Origin: an uncultured Clostridium sp.
GTDB taxonomy: Bacteria > Bacillota_I > Bacilli_A > RF39 > UBA660
Assembly: GCA_946402315.1 (NCBI GenBank)
Contig: CAMIWC010000007.1
Span: 1 to 63,943, forward strand
Length of the DNA stretch: 63,943 nt
Direction: 5' to 3'
Shown here in pieces: positions 10,636 through 18,666 of this stretch. The number at the start of each line of letters is the position of its first letter. The stretch's first letter is position 1. The position numbers were made by a program, and so were the translations under genes. The notes under the pieces are model-generated. The model was not told the DNA's origin. It did no database searches and saw only the letters and a list, made by a program, of their open reading frames with translations.

Positions 10636-11187
10636 ATGTTTTTCTTATTTATTCCTGTAATTGGTTATTTTTTTGGATGTTTATATCCAAATCTTAAATT
10701 ATTAGATTTATTTAGAAATAGTAAACCTAAGATGTCTATTGGATCTGCTATAGCTATTCTTGTTGGAATGACTATTGCTTATTATTTTGTAGTTATGGTT
10801 TGTTCTAGTGCTTTTGATCAATATGTTATAGCTGGTACTTGTCATTCTTGGGGAGAGTCTTGTCACTTTGGTGGTGCTTCAGAAGTTGTTGCTAGTCTTA
10901 TATTCTTAGTAAATATTGCTTTTTCATTAGTATACGCTTTTATATGTCAGTTTACTCTTACTAGTATTCTTGCTGATAGAAAAGCAACGTTTTTAATACT
11001 ATCACATATGTACTTTATAGTATCAGTATTCTTTACTTTTATATTAGCAATGATATATTCTGGACTATTTGTATCATATAATTTCTCATCAATGGTTTCA
11101 GTATTACAAACACTTGCAGTACTATCACCTGCATTTAGTTATTTATTAATATATTTTGTTTTTTCAAATAAATATAAAAGGGATTAA
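10636..11187 (+). CDS. Small multi-pass membrane protein, unknown function
   Basis: I do not recognise this protein. About 183 residues, almost entirely hydrophobic, with roughly five predicted membrane spans: near residues 1-20, 35-60, 85-110, 120-145 and 155-175. A Cys-bearing loop (AGTCHSWGESCHFGG) lies between spans two and three and could face outside, with its two Cys forming a disulphide. An upstream in-frame ATG at 10627 lies within the Shine-Dalgarno AGGAGATGAT, so the ATG at 10636 is preferred. It has its own promoter and terminator and is therefore monocistronic. The context (topoisomerase IV, pyrophosphatase) gives no functional hint. Confidence 0.75.
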   Translation: MFFLFIPVIGYFFGCLYPNLKLLDLFRNSKPKMSIGSAIAILVGMTIAYYFVVMVCSSAFDQYVIAGTCHSWGESCHFGGASEVVASLIFLVNIAFSLVYAFICQFTLTSILADRKATFLILSHMYFIVSVFFTFILAMIYSGLFVSYNFSSMVSVLQTLAVLSPAFSYLLIYFVFSNKYKRD

Positions 11188-11203
11188 TTCCCTTTTTTAT
11201 TTT
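11176..11203 (+). terminator. Intrinsic terminator
   Basis: AAAAGGGA/TCCCTTTT stem with a short TTAAT loop and a TTTTTTATTTT tail, overlapping the stop codon. Confidence 0.85.
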
Positions 11204-11207
11204 GATG

Positions 11208-11216
11208 TGGTATAAT
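11208..11216 (+). promoter_or_regulatory. Extended -10 promoter of ppaC
   Basis: TGG-TATAAT lies about 27 bp ahead of the preferred start codon. Confidence 0.6.
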
Positions 11217-11242
11217 GTGCTAAGATAGAGAGTGTGATAAGA

Positions 11243-12880
11243 ATGGAAAATATTTATGTTTTTGGTCATAGAAAACCTGATACTGATTCAATATGTGCTG
11301 CTATTGCAATGGCTAATTATATTAATATAACTTCTAAAGATGTTAAAGCTATTCCTTGTGCTTTAAGTGCTATTAACAATGAAACTAAATATGTATTAGA
11401 TCATTTTAATATAGAAGTACCTAAATACTTAAATGATGTTAAAGTACAAATAAGAGATCTTTCTTATCATAAAAAGTTTTTTGTAGATAGATATGAATCT
11501 ATTAAGTATGCCTATGATTTAATGAATAATATTTCTGCTTCAGGAATACCACTAGTAGATAAAGCTAATAAGAATAGATTAATGGGGCTTATTACTTTAA
11601 AAGGTATTGCTCGTGAAATGATAGAGAGTGATAGACGTCATTTAAGAACTTCTTACAGTAATATTATTGATACTATTAATGGTAGAGAAATACTTAAATA
11701 TGACGATGAAATAGAAGGAAAGGTTACTACTGCTACTTATAAGAGTACTACTTTCTTAAGTGATGTAGATTTATCTAAAGATGATATTCTAGTAGTTGGA
11801 GATAGACATAGTATTTTAGAGTATGCTGTTAATACTGGAGTTAAACTTATAATACTTATAGGTGACAGTCAAATAAAAGAAGATCATTTACAAATAGCTA
11901 AACAAAACAAAGTAAATATTATTGGTACTAGTTTAGGTAGTTTTGATGTTAGTAATTTATTAGTACTAGCTAACTACGTAGAAGTAATTAATGAATTGTC
12001 TAATCCTGTAACTTTTAAAGATAGTGATTATTTAACTGATTTTCATATAGTTGCAAAAAGAGAAAAACATACTAATTACCCTGTTATAAATAATAAAGGT
12101 GAGTGCTTAGGATTAATTGAATATACAAGAGCAGAAGAACTATCTCGTAAGAAAGTAGTTCTAGTAGATCATAATGAAAAAGATCAATCTGCTGAAGGTA
12201 TAGAAGAAGCACAAATAGTAGAAATAATAGATCATCATAAATTAGGTACTATTGCTACAAATTCACCTATTAATTTTAGAAATATGTCAGTAGGTAGTAC
12301 TTGTACAATTATCTATAACTTATATCGTGAAAGAGGTATTGAATTTGATGATAAGATTGCTGGTTTGATGTTATCGGCCATATTATCCGATACTTTACTT
12401 TTAAAGAGTCCTACTGCTACTTCTATTGATGTAGATGCTGTAGTTAATTTATCTAGAAGACTTGGAATTGATTATTATAAATTTGGAGTAGAGATGTTTA
12501 AAGCAGGATCATCTTTAGATGGTAAGAATGCTGATGAAGTTATCTATCAAGACTTCAAGAAATTTACTTCAGAAAATATTAAGATTGGTATAGGTCAAAT
12601 ATTTACTACTAACTATGAAGAAGTATCTAAAGACTTAGATAAATATGTATATGAACTTAATAAAATGGAAAATAGTGAAGGTTATGGTATATCTTGCTTA
12701 TTTGTAACGGATATTATTAGAAATGGTTCATATGTTTTATATAATAGTAGTTCTCGAGATATACTTAGTGAAGCTTTTAATATAGATGTTTATGAAGGTG
12801 CATTCCTTGCAGATGTTGTATCTCGTAAAAAACAAATTATTTCAGCGATAATAGAAGTCTTAAAGAAAAGTAAAGATTAA
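11243..12880 (+). CDS. ppaC: Manganese-dependent (family II) inorganic pyrophosphatase with CBS-DRTGG regulatory insert
   Basis: Hydrolyses pyrophosphate to drive biosynthesis. The N-terminal DHH domain carries GHRKPDTDSICAAIA. It is followed by a CBS motif (about 70-125), a DRTGG-like domain (about 165-245) and a second CBS motif (about 250-300). The catalytic DHH motif EIIDHHKLG and a C-terminal DHHA2 domain complete it. CBS/DRTGG family II enzymes are regulated by adenine nucleotides and diadenosine polyphosphates (family knowledge). A GTG at 11234 is an alternative start, but the ATG at 11243 (MENIYVFGH) fits the spacing from GAGTGTGATAAG better. Monocistronic. Confidence 0.93.
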   Translation: MENIYVFGHRKPDTDSICAAIAMANYINITSKDVKAIPCALSAINNETKYVLDHFNIEVPKYLNDVKVQIRDLSYHKKFFVDRYESIKYAYDLMNNISASGIPLVDKANKNRLMGLITLKGIAREMIESDRRHLRTSYSNIIDTINGREILKYDDEIEGKVTTATYKSTTFLSDVDLSKDDILVVGDRHSILEYAVNTGVKLIILIGDSQIKEDHLQIAKQNKVNIIGTSLGSFDVSNLLVLANYVEVINELSNPVTFKDSDYLTDFHIVAKREKHTNYPVINNKGECLGLIEYTRAEELSRKKVVLVDHNEKDQSAEGIEEAQIVEIIDHHKLGTIATNSPINFRNMSVGSTCTIIYNLYRERGIEFDDKIAGLMLSAILSDTLLLKSPTATSIDVDAVVNLSRRLGIDYYKFGVEMFKAGSSLDGKNADEVIYQDFKKFTSENIKIGIGQIFTTNYEEVSKDLDKYVYELNKMENSEGYGISCLFVTDIIRNGSYVLYNSSSRDILSEAFNIDVYEGAFLADVVSRKKQIISAIIEVLKKSKD

Positions 12881-12910
12881 AGATAGAAATAGTATTTTCT
12901 ATCTTTTTTA
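12878..12910 (+). terminator. Intrinsic terminator after ppaC
   Basis: AAAGATAGAAA/TTTCTATCTTT hairpin followed by a T-run; the left arm begins at the stop codon. Confidence 0.85.
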
Positions 12911-12923
12911 TTTAAAAAATATA

Positions 12924-12932
12924 TGTTATAAT
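12924..12932 (+). promoter_or_regulatory. Extended -10 promoter of pilC-pilD
   Basis: TGT-TATAAT, 31 bp before the pilC start. Confidence 0.6.
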
Positions 12933-12963
12933 TTCTTATAGAATGATGATAGGGGAATAGCTT

Positions 12964-14382
12964 ATGAAGAAGATTTTAAAATTTCCTGGACTTATTCTGA
13001 GACGTGCTGGTCAAGGAATGGTATTTTTAAAAGGCTTAGTCTTTAAGAGTGATCAAGAAATAGATCCAACTAAGTTATATGGAGATGAACTAGTCCAAGA
13101 ACTTGAAAGAGTTAAGCAACAAAGTAATGAGTTCAAGAATCAAGAAGTTAAAAAAGAAGTAGAAACAGTTAAAAAACTTAATTCATATAGATATGTAGTT
13201 CGTAATAATCAAGGACAAATTGTAAAAGGTATCTTTGATGGTATAGACGAACAAGCCGTAAGAGTTTTCCTATCAAACGAAGGCTATGAAATATTAGAAA
13301 TTACTAAGCGTGGGGCAATGGATTTTGATATCAATATAGGTAGTGGTAAGATTGGTACAGGTGATTTATCATTCGCATTAGTACAATTAGGTACTTATAT
13401 TAAAGCAGGAATCCCATTAATTGATTCAATGAGAATACTAGCTAAACAAACATCTAAGCCTTCTTTAAAAAGAACATATGAAAAAGTTATATATGAACTT
13501 GTTTTAGGGGAACCTTTCTCAGTAGCTCTAGAAAAACAAGGTAAAGCTTTCCCTAGTATCTTAATAAACATGGTAAAGACTTCTGAGATGACTGGAGATC
13601 TTGCTGGTACTCTAGATGAAATGGCAGACTACTTTACTAAAACAGAAAATACTAAGAAAGAATTAATTTCTGCATTAATATACCCATTAGTTATCCTATG
13701 TGTAGTTATAGGTGTATTAATATTCATGATTGTATATATCGTTCCACAATTCGTAGGAATGTTTGAATCACAAGGTGCTGAACTTCCAGCAATCACTAAA
13801 TTTGTTATTTCCGCCAGTGATTTTATCAAGAATTATTGGTGGGCTATGATTCTTGGAGTAGCAACATTCTTATTTACCTTTATTTGGTCATATAAGAATA
13901 TTAAAGAATTTAGACGTACAATGCAAATTGTACTTATGAAATCACCAGTATTTGGTAAAGTTGTTATCTATGGACAAGTTGCTACTATAACACGTACTTT
14001 CTCATCTTTATTGAATCACGGTGTATTTATTACAGATTCTATGGAGATTTTAACTAATTTAACTAATAATGAAATATATAAAGAGATATTGTCTCGTACT
14101 TTAATTGGTTTATCTAAGGGTTCTAAACTTAGTGAAACATTTAAAGGTGAGTGGGCTTTCCCAGTAGTTGCTTATGAAATGTTAGTTACTGGAGAATCTA
14201 CTGGACAACTTGCATTAATGATGCAAAAAGTTGCAGAGCACTTTGAAAACTTGCAACACAACTCAACTACAGCATTAAAATCATTACTAGAACCAATGGT
14301 AATCATTTTACTAGCTGTTTCTGTTGGATTTATCTTAATTTCAATCATGGTTCCAATGTTTGATATGTATGGACAAATCTAA
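12964..14382 (+). CDS. pilC: Type IV pilus / type II secretion inner-membrane platform protein (PilC/GspF family)
   Basis: Platform protein that couples the assembly ATPase to pilin polymerisation. 472 residues. After a basic amphipathic N-terminus comes the small PilC N-domain (about 78-118, RYVVRNNQGQIVKG and EGYEILEI). Two T2SSF domains follow (about 135-260 and 335-460), each starting with the LxxGxxI/F pattern (YIKAGIPLIDSMRIL; LNHGVFITDSMEIL) and each followed by a membrane segment. SD AGGGGAAT precedes the ATG. It is 17 bp from the prepilin peptidase, so the two form an operon. No PilB/PilT-type ATPase is in the window; the likely client is the giant pilin at 51.9-55.5 kb. Confidence 0.92.
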   Translation: MKKILKFPGLILRRAGQGMVFLKGLVFKSDQEIDPTKLYGDELVQELERVKQQSNEFKNQEVKKEVETVKKLNSYRYVVRNNQGQIVKGIFDGIDEQAVRVFLSNEGYEILEITKRGAMDFDINIGSGKIGTGDLSFALVQLGTYIKAGIPLIDSMRILAKQTSKPSLKRTYEKVIYELVLGEPFSVALEKQGKAFPSILINMVKTSEMTGDLAGTLDEMADYFTKTENTKKELISALIYPLVILCVVIGVLIFMIVYIVPQFVGMFESQGAELPAITKFVISASDFIKNYWWAMILGVATFLFTFIWSYKNIKEFRRTMQIVLMKSPVFGKVVIYGQVATITRTFSSLLNHGVFITDSMEILTNLTNNEIYKEILSRTLIGLSKGSKLSETFKGEWAFPVVAYEMLVTGESTGQLALMMQKVAEHFENLQHNSTTALKSLLEPMVIILLAVSVGFILISIMVPMFDMYGQI

Positions 14383-14399
14383 TTACAGGGGGGATAAAC

Positions 14400-15161
14400 A
14401 TGGAACTAAGAGTATTTTATACAGTTGTTATATTTATTTTTGGTTTGCTATTTGGTTCATTTTATAATGTTGTTGGATGGCGTGTTCCAAAAAAATTATC
14501 TATAGTACGTCCAGGAAGTTTTTGTCCTAAATGTAAACATAAGTTAAGATGGTATGAATTAATACCAGTCTTTTCTTATTTAATACAAGGTGGTAAATGT
14601 AGAAAATGCAAAGAGAAGATTGCTCCTTTCTATACAATAACTGAGTTATTGACAGGATTCTTGTTTGCAGCTTCTTACTGGGTGCTTGGATTTAGTTTTG
14701 AATTTGTTTTAGCAATTATAACAGCGTCTTTCTTTTCTATAGTATTAGTAAGTGATATTAATTTCTTAATAATACCAGATCAGTTTACTTTATTTTGTTC
14801 AATCTTGGTAGTTTTATTAAGATTCATGTTTAATGGAGTAGAAGATGCTTTATATGCTTTAGCTAGTGGTATAGGTGCTTTCTTAGCAATGTACCTATTA
14901 ATGCTTTTAGGAAATTTAATCTTAAAGAAGGAATCTCTTGGTGGAGGAGATATAAAGTTAATGTTTTTTGTAGGAATTGCAGTTGGACCTATAATGAGTT
15001 TATTTACAATATTCTTATCTAGCTTTATAGCTTTTCCTTTATCTTTAATTTTATTTATTAGAAGTAAAGATAATATTATTCCATATGGACCATTCTTATT
15101 AATTGCTTGTTTTTTAATAATAGTTTTTAAGATAGATTTAAATATGATAATTAATATATAA
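14400..15161 (+). CDS. pilD: Prepilin peptidase / N-methyltransferase (A24 family)
   Basis: Cleaves the leader of type IV prepilins after glycine and methylates the new N-terminus, in the membrane. 253 residues. The N-terminal methylase region holds the paired CPKC and CRKC motifs that bind zinc in this family. The two catalytic aspartates of the A24 peptidase are in VSDINFLIIPD and GGGDIKLMFF. About seven to eight hydrophobic spans are present. It lies 17 bp downstream of pilC with SD AGGGGGAT and ends at a strong hairpin. The expected substrate motif (RG/FTLIE) occurs in the large protein starting at 51880. Confidence 0.95.
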   Translation: MELRVFYTVVIFIFGLLFGSFYNVVGWRVPKKLSIVRPGSFCPKCKHKLRWYELIPVFSYLIQGGKCRKCKEKIAPFYTITELLTGFLFAASYWVLGFSFEFVLAIITASFFSIVLVSDINFLIIPDQFTLFCSILVVLLRFMFNGVEDALYALASGIGAFLAMYLLMLLGNLILKKESLGGGDIKLMFFVGIAVGPIMSLFTIFLSSFIAFPLSLILFIRSKDNIIPYGPFLLIACFLIIVFKIDLNMIINI

Positions 15162-15193
15162 AATTATAATCTAATTGATTATAATTTTTTTTA
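15161..15193 (+). terminator. Intrinsic terminator after pilD
   Basis: AAATTATAATC/GATTATAATTT stem, loop TAATT, tail TTTTTTTT. Confidence 0.85.
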
Positions 15194-15198
15194 TTATA

Positions 15199-15207
15199 TG
15201 GTACAAT
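15199..15207 (+). promoter_or_regulatory. Extended -10 promoter of dnaI
   Basis: TGG-TACAAT, about 16 bp ahead of the dnaI start codon. Confidence 0.5.
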
Positions 15208-15222
15208 TAAGTTGGTGGTATT

Positions 15223-16122
15223 ATGAAGAAAGTTGATAAAGTAATTAATAATACTAATTTAGATACAAAACTAAAACAAGAATTTATTAATGCCTTAAAA
15301 GATAAAGACTTTAAAAAATTAGTAAGTACTTTAAAACTAGAAGAAGACGTTTTAATGAAATATACTTCTCGTTTAGAAGAATGTTCTCATGAATGTAGTA
15401 ATTGTTCTAAATGTACAGGATTACTTCAATGTAGTAATAATGTTAGAGGATATGTACTTACTCCTGAAATAACTAATAATAAGAAATTATTATTTGGATA
15501 TGTTGCTTGTAAGTATACTAAATTAGATGAATATAAAGATAATATAACTTTATTTGATATACCAAAAGAAATTAGAGATGCTTCTTTAGCTGAAGTATAT
15601 ACTAATGATGTTAATAGAGTAGAAATACTTAAAAAGATAAAGAGTTATTACACTAATTATTTTACAAATAACAAAGAAAAAGGTATTTACTTATATGGTT
15701 CTTTTGGATCAGGAAAAACATATTTATTATCTGCTCTTATGAATGAATTAGCTAAAAAAGATGTTAAAAGTATAATAGTACATGTTCCTGAAATGTTAAG
15801 AGAATTAAAAGAATCATTAGATAGTGATTATAGAGATAAGTTCAATTTACTTAAAACAGTACCGATATTAGTACTTGATGATATAGGTGCTGAGTACTTA
15901 ACTAATTGGACTAGAGATGAAGTATTAGAACCTTTACTTCATCATCGTATGAATGAAAATTTACCAACGTTTTTTACATCGAACTTATCGATGGAAGAAT
16001 TAGAAAAACACTTTATATTACAAAATACTAGTATAGATAAAATAAATGCTAGAAGAATTATAGAAAGAATAAAGAAGTTGGCTGATCCAGTAGCGTTAAT
16101 TAGTAAAAACATTAGGAGCTAG
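15223..16122 (+). CDS. dnaI: Primosomal helicase loader DnaI
   Basis: AAA+ ATPase that loads the replicative helicase DnaC/DnaB at origins and restarted forks. 299 residues. The N-terminal zinc-binding region has the cysteine cluster CSHECSNCSKCTGLLQC (about 53-70). The AAA+ domain has Walker A GSFGSGKTYLL, Walker B VLVLDDIGAE, a sensor-type TFFTSNLS and the arginine-rich C-terminal RRIIERIKKL. In B. subtilis dnaI sits with dnaB upstream of thrS. Here thrS follows after one gene and a T-box, a partly conserved neighbourhood. SD GGTGG overlaps the promoter region; the next gene starts 3 bp after the stop. Confidence 0.93.
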   Translation: MKKVDKVINNTNLDTKLKQEFINALKDKDFKKLVSTLKLEEDVLMKYTSRLEECSHECSNCSKCTGLLQCSNNVRGYVLTPEITNNKKLLFGYVACKYTKLDEYKDNITLFDIPKEIRDASLAEVYTNDVNRVEILKKIKSYYTNYFTNNKEKGIYLYGSFGSGKTYLLSALMNELAKKDVKSIIVHVPEMLRELKESLDSDYRDKFNLLKTVPILVLDDIGAEYLTNWTRDEVLEPLLHHRMNENLPTFFTSNLSMEELEKHFILQNTSIDKINARRIIERIKKLADPVALISKNIRS

Positions 16123-16124
16123 TT

Positions 16125-17954
16125 ATGGATTATTCAGAAGTATTAAATACAATTAATGAAGACTACACAAAAGGTACTTCTCGTTGGATTAATAATGTAA
16201 TAAAAGAATTTAGAAAAGGAATTATTAAATTTGATAGGGATAGTCTAGGATTATCTCTTCTTTTGGATGAAATAATTATTTATAGAAGACAAGCTTCTAA
16301 GAAAGAAAGAAAAGCTGTAGATAAAAAAATGCGTGGTGTTATATCCAAGATAGAATCTTTAGCTGATGAAATACATGATTCTTTAGAATTAGATAGAATA
16401 TATAATGCTTTTAAAGAATTAGGTTTAATTCAAAGTAAGAAGAAAGTCAAAGATAGTAATCAAATAAATAGATTTTTAAAATTTATTATTTTTAATTCTA
16501 AAGATATAAATACTATCAAAAGAATTATTGTTGATTATCCAGATATAATTAATTCAATAAGTGAAGATGGTATAGGTTTAATATCTAAAATAACTAAAAA
16601 ATTCTTGTTTAATTTATCTAACTTTATGGTAGATAAAAATATTAAGCATCGTAATAACTTGTTGTTTTATAGTGAAGTATTAAAGATGTTATTATTAAGT
16701 GAAGATAGTAAATATGAATATACTGAAGAATTAGAAAATGAAGCATTAGAAGTATTAAGTGATTTCTTAAGAGAAAATGATGGTTATTATGGTAATTCAG
16801 AATTTACATTTTGGATAACTGATTTATTAGATACAATAACTAAAAGAGCAATTATTAAAACAGAAACAGCTTTAGAAAGAAGTACTGATATCCATAGAGA
16901 GTTTCCTGGAAATGTGATGTTTGTCGTTAAAAATGGTTTGTTTACTAAATATGAAGAAGAATTAGAGAAAAGAGACCATAACGATGAACATATAATTACT
17001 ATCGATTGTGTAGGTGCTAGAGTATTAGATGATGGATTATCTGCGAAGAGATTAGATAATGGTCATTACTTATTAGGAGTACATATAGCTGATCCTTTAG
17101 GATATGTAGGATTTCATAGTCCTTTAATTCAGGAAGCATATAAAAGAACTAGTACTATTTATACTTCGTCAGGAAAACCTATTCATATATTTCCAGATGA
17201 GTTCTATGCTAAAGTAGGTCTTTCTCCTAATAGTAATAATTTAGCAATTAGTTATTACTTAGAAATAGATGAATTAGGTAATATTTATTTGGATCATTTT
17301 GTAATCAAAAAAGAAGTAATTAATGTAAGAGATAGATTTACTTTCAATAAAGGATTAGATGAAATAGTAGCGTCTTCTTTTGATCCTAGAATAGAAGATA
17401 CAGTTGAGAACTTATATAAAATATCAGAGATACTTAAAAAGAAATTACCTATTGCTCCTAAAGATGATTTATTGACCCCAGGAGAGAGGGAGAGTAGTGA
17501 GTTGGTACAATATTCTATGTTTGCTTTAAACATGACTATGGCTAATTATGCAGCTAGACATAAGATTCCTTTCTTGTTTATAGCCAATGGACAAAAAGCT
17601 GAATATTTTGATCAATTACAAGAAATAAATCCTCTACAATTACCAGATAGAGATACTAAATGTTTATATACGCAATTATGTCATAATAGAGGAAAATCTT
17701 TTTATACAACAGATTCTAAACAACTACATCATTCTTTAGGAGGTATTCCTTATACTAGAGTAACATCTCCATTATTACTATTTGGTGATACTTTAGCTTC
17801 TATTGCTCTACATGCCTTTTATTTTGGAGAAGTAGAACCAGAAGACTTACAAAAAGTGGAAGAAGATATGTTTAAAATGGCAAAATATATGAATCATAAA
17901 GTTAAATCAATAGGTTTCTATGAAAGAGGTTGGTCTAAGCTAAATGAAGATTAG
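16125..17954 (+). CDS. RNase II/R-family (RNB domain) protein with substituted catalytic residues
   Basis: 609 residues. The N-terminal 280 are helical and not recognised; the RNB domain spans about 285-580, with no C-terminal S1 domain visible. RNB hallmarks are present (GHYLLGVHIADP, TSTIYTSSGKPIHIFP, the helix YAARHKIPFLF). The metal-binding motif reads TIDCVGARVLDDGLS. Asp294, Asp302 and Asp303 match D201, D209 and D210 of E. coli RNase II, but the place of D207 is Val300. The motif normally read as TSPIRKYGD is TSPLLLFGD, so the conserved Arg500 is Leu551. Activity is therefore doubtful, and an RNA-binding role like that of yeast Ssd1 is possible (inference). It is coupled to dnaI, 3 bp upstream. 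Confidence 0.85.
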   Translation: MDYSEVLNTINEDYTKGTSRWINNVIKEFRKGIIKFDRDSLGLSLLLDEIIIYRRQASKKERKAVDKKMRGVISKIESLADEIHDSLELDRIYNAFKELGLIQSKKKVKDSNQINRFLKFIIFNSKDINTIKRIIVDYPDIINSISEDGIGLISKITKKFLFNLSNFMVDKNIKHRNNLLFYSEVLKMLLLSEDSKYEYTEELENEALEVLSDFLRENDGYYGNSEFTFWITDLLDTITKRAIIKTETALERSTDIHREFPGNVMFVVKNGLFTKYEEELEKRDHNDEHIITIDCVGARVLDDGLSAKRLDNGHYLLGVHIADPLGYVGFHSPLIQEAYKRTSTIYTSSGKPIHIFPDEFYAKVGLSPNSNNLAISYYLEIDELGNIYLDHFVIKKEVINVRDRFTFNKGLDEIVASSFDPRIEDTVENLYKISEILKKKLPIAPKDDLLTPGERESSELVQYSMFALNMTMANYAARHKIPFLFIANGQKAEYFDQLQEINPLQLPDRDTKCLYTQLCHNRGKSFYTTDSKQLHHSLGGIPYTRVTSPLLLFGDTLASIALHAFYFGEVEPEDLQKVEEDMFKMAKYMNHKVKSIGFYERGWSKLNED

Positions 17955-17956
17955 AC

Positions 17957-17984
17957 TTGTAAAATAAAAAAAATGTGTTAAAAT
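17957..17984 (+). promoter_or_regulatory. Promoter of the threonine T-box operon
   Basis: TTGTAA, 16-bp spacer, TAAAAT with an upstream TGT (extended -10). It begins directly after the stop codon of the RNB gene; no terminator separates them. Confidence 0.65.
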
Positions 17985-17991
17985 TGTATGT

Positions 17992-18196
17992 GAAATGCGT
18001 TGATGAGAAACGAGATTTATTAAAGGAATTTATAGAGAGTCTATGGTTGGTGGAAATAGATAAGGATATTAATAAGTTACTATTCTCGGAGTTGGACCTT
18101 AATAGGATTCCCGGATAAACCGTTATTGAATTAAGTTAAACCATAAGGATGGTACCGTGCAATGCACTCCTACATTTATTTGTAGGAGTTTTTATT
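17992..18196 (+). promoter_or_regulatory. T-box riboswitch, threonine specifier (ACT)
   Basis: tRNA-sensing leader. Stem I base pairs CGAGA with TCTCG, and TTATTA with TAATAA. Between the 3' strands sits the specifier codon ACT (Thr) at 18079-18081, followed by the usual purine. The conserved AGAGAG and GGTTGGTGG distal elements lie at about 18034-18053. A CGG/CCG stem III precedes the T-box AAGGATGGTACCGTGC at 18145-18160. In the antiterminator AGGA-(TGGTACC)-GTGC pairs with GCAC-TCCT. The competing terminator is ACTCCTACA/TGTAGGAGT (18166-18189) plus TTTTATTT. Uncharged tRNA-Thr should therefore permit transcription of the 149-residue gene, thrS and the small membrane gene. Confidence 0.93.
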
Positions 18197-18197
18197 T
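18166..18197 (+). terminator. Regulated terminator of the threonine T-box
   Basis: Nine-base-pair stem ACTCCTACA/TGTAGGAGT with a TTTATT loop and TTTTATTT tail. Its left arm contains the ACTCCT that otherwise completes the antiterminator. Confidence 0.9.
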
Positions 18198-18215
18198 GGA
18201 AGAAGGAGAATTAAT

Positions 18216-18665
18216 ATGGCAAGAATAAGTAACTTAAATGTTAGAAAGAAAAGCAGCGATGTAATTGAAATTTATAGATTACTTCGTGTTTTAAGGGTGT
18301 TTAAACGAACCTCCGAATATTTAAGAGGAAGGATTAGTTTAGTATCAGGGCAATCATTATTAGTATTATGGGAAAATGAAGGAGATCCTGATAGAAAAGA
18401 TAGATTTGAACAGTTAATTGCCTTAAAACTAAATTCTTATGGTGATATGTTACTATATAATCCTGTACCACATATTTATGATGAGTACTTAAGTGAAGTA
18501 AAATCGATAGATGCGATTGTAGAATTAGTAAATAATCCTAATCCTAAGGTACAAAATATAGGTAGGAAGAAATTTATTGAATTCTACGATAAATATTTAG
18601 AAGAAGAAGCAAAGAAAAATGGAGAAACATGTAAAATTATTAAAATAGGAGAGAGGGTAGAATAA
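18216..18665 (+). CDS. Unknown 149-residue protein under threonine T-box control
   Basis: I do not recognise this protein. It is soluble, basic at the N-terminus (VRKKSSD, RLLRVLRVFKRTSEYLRGR) and acidic later, with no membrane segment, signal peptide or nucleotide-binding motif. A likely helical block (residues 60-75, RKDRFEQLIALKL) is followed by YNPVPHIYDEYL and a C-terminal helix with FIEFYDKYLEEEAKK. SD GAAGGAGA is well placed, and codon use resembles its neighbours. It lies between the T-box and thrS with a 1-bp gap, so it must be cotranscribed and probably coupled. A role linked to threonyl-tRNA supply or translation is possible but unsupported. Confidence 0.7.
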   Translation: MARISNLNVRKKSSDVIEIYRLLRVLRVFKRTSEYLRGRISLVSGQSLLVLWENEGDPDRKDRFEQLIALKLNSYGDMLLYNPVPHIYDEYLSEVKSIDAIVELVNNPNPKVQNIGRKKFIEFYDKYLEEEAKKNGETCKIIKIGERVE

Positions 18666-18666
18666 A

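Noticed and set aside
18216-18665. Upstream gene as a detached TGS domain for ThrRS
   Set aside because: The sequence lacks the short beta-grasp pattern of TGS and is much too long and helical by eye.
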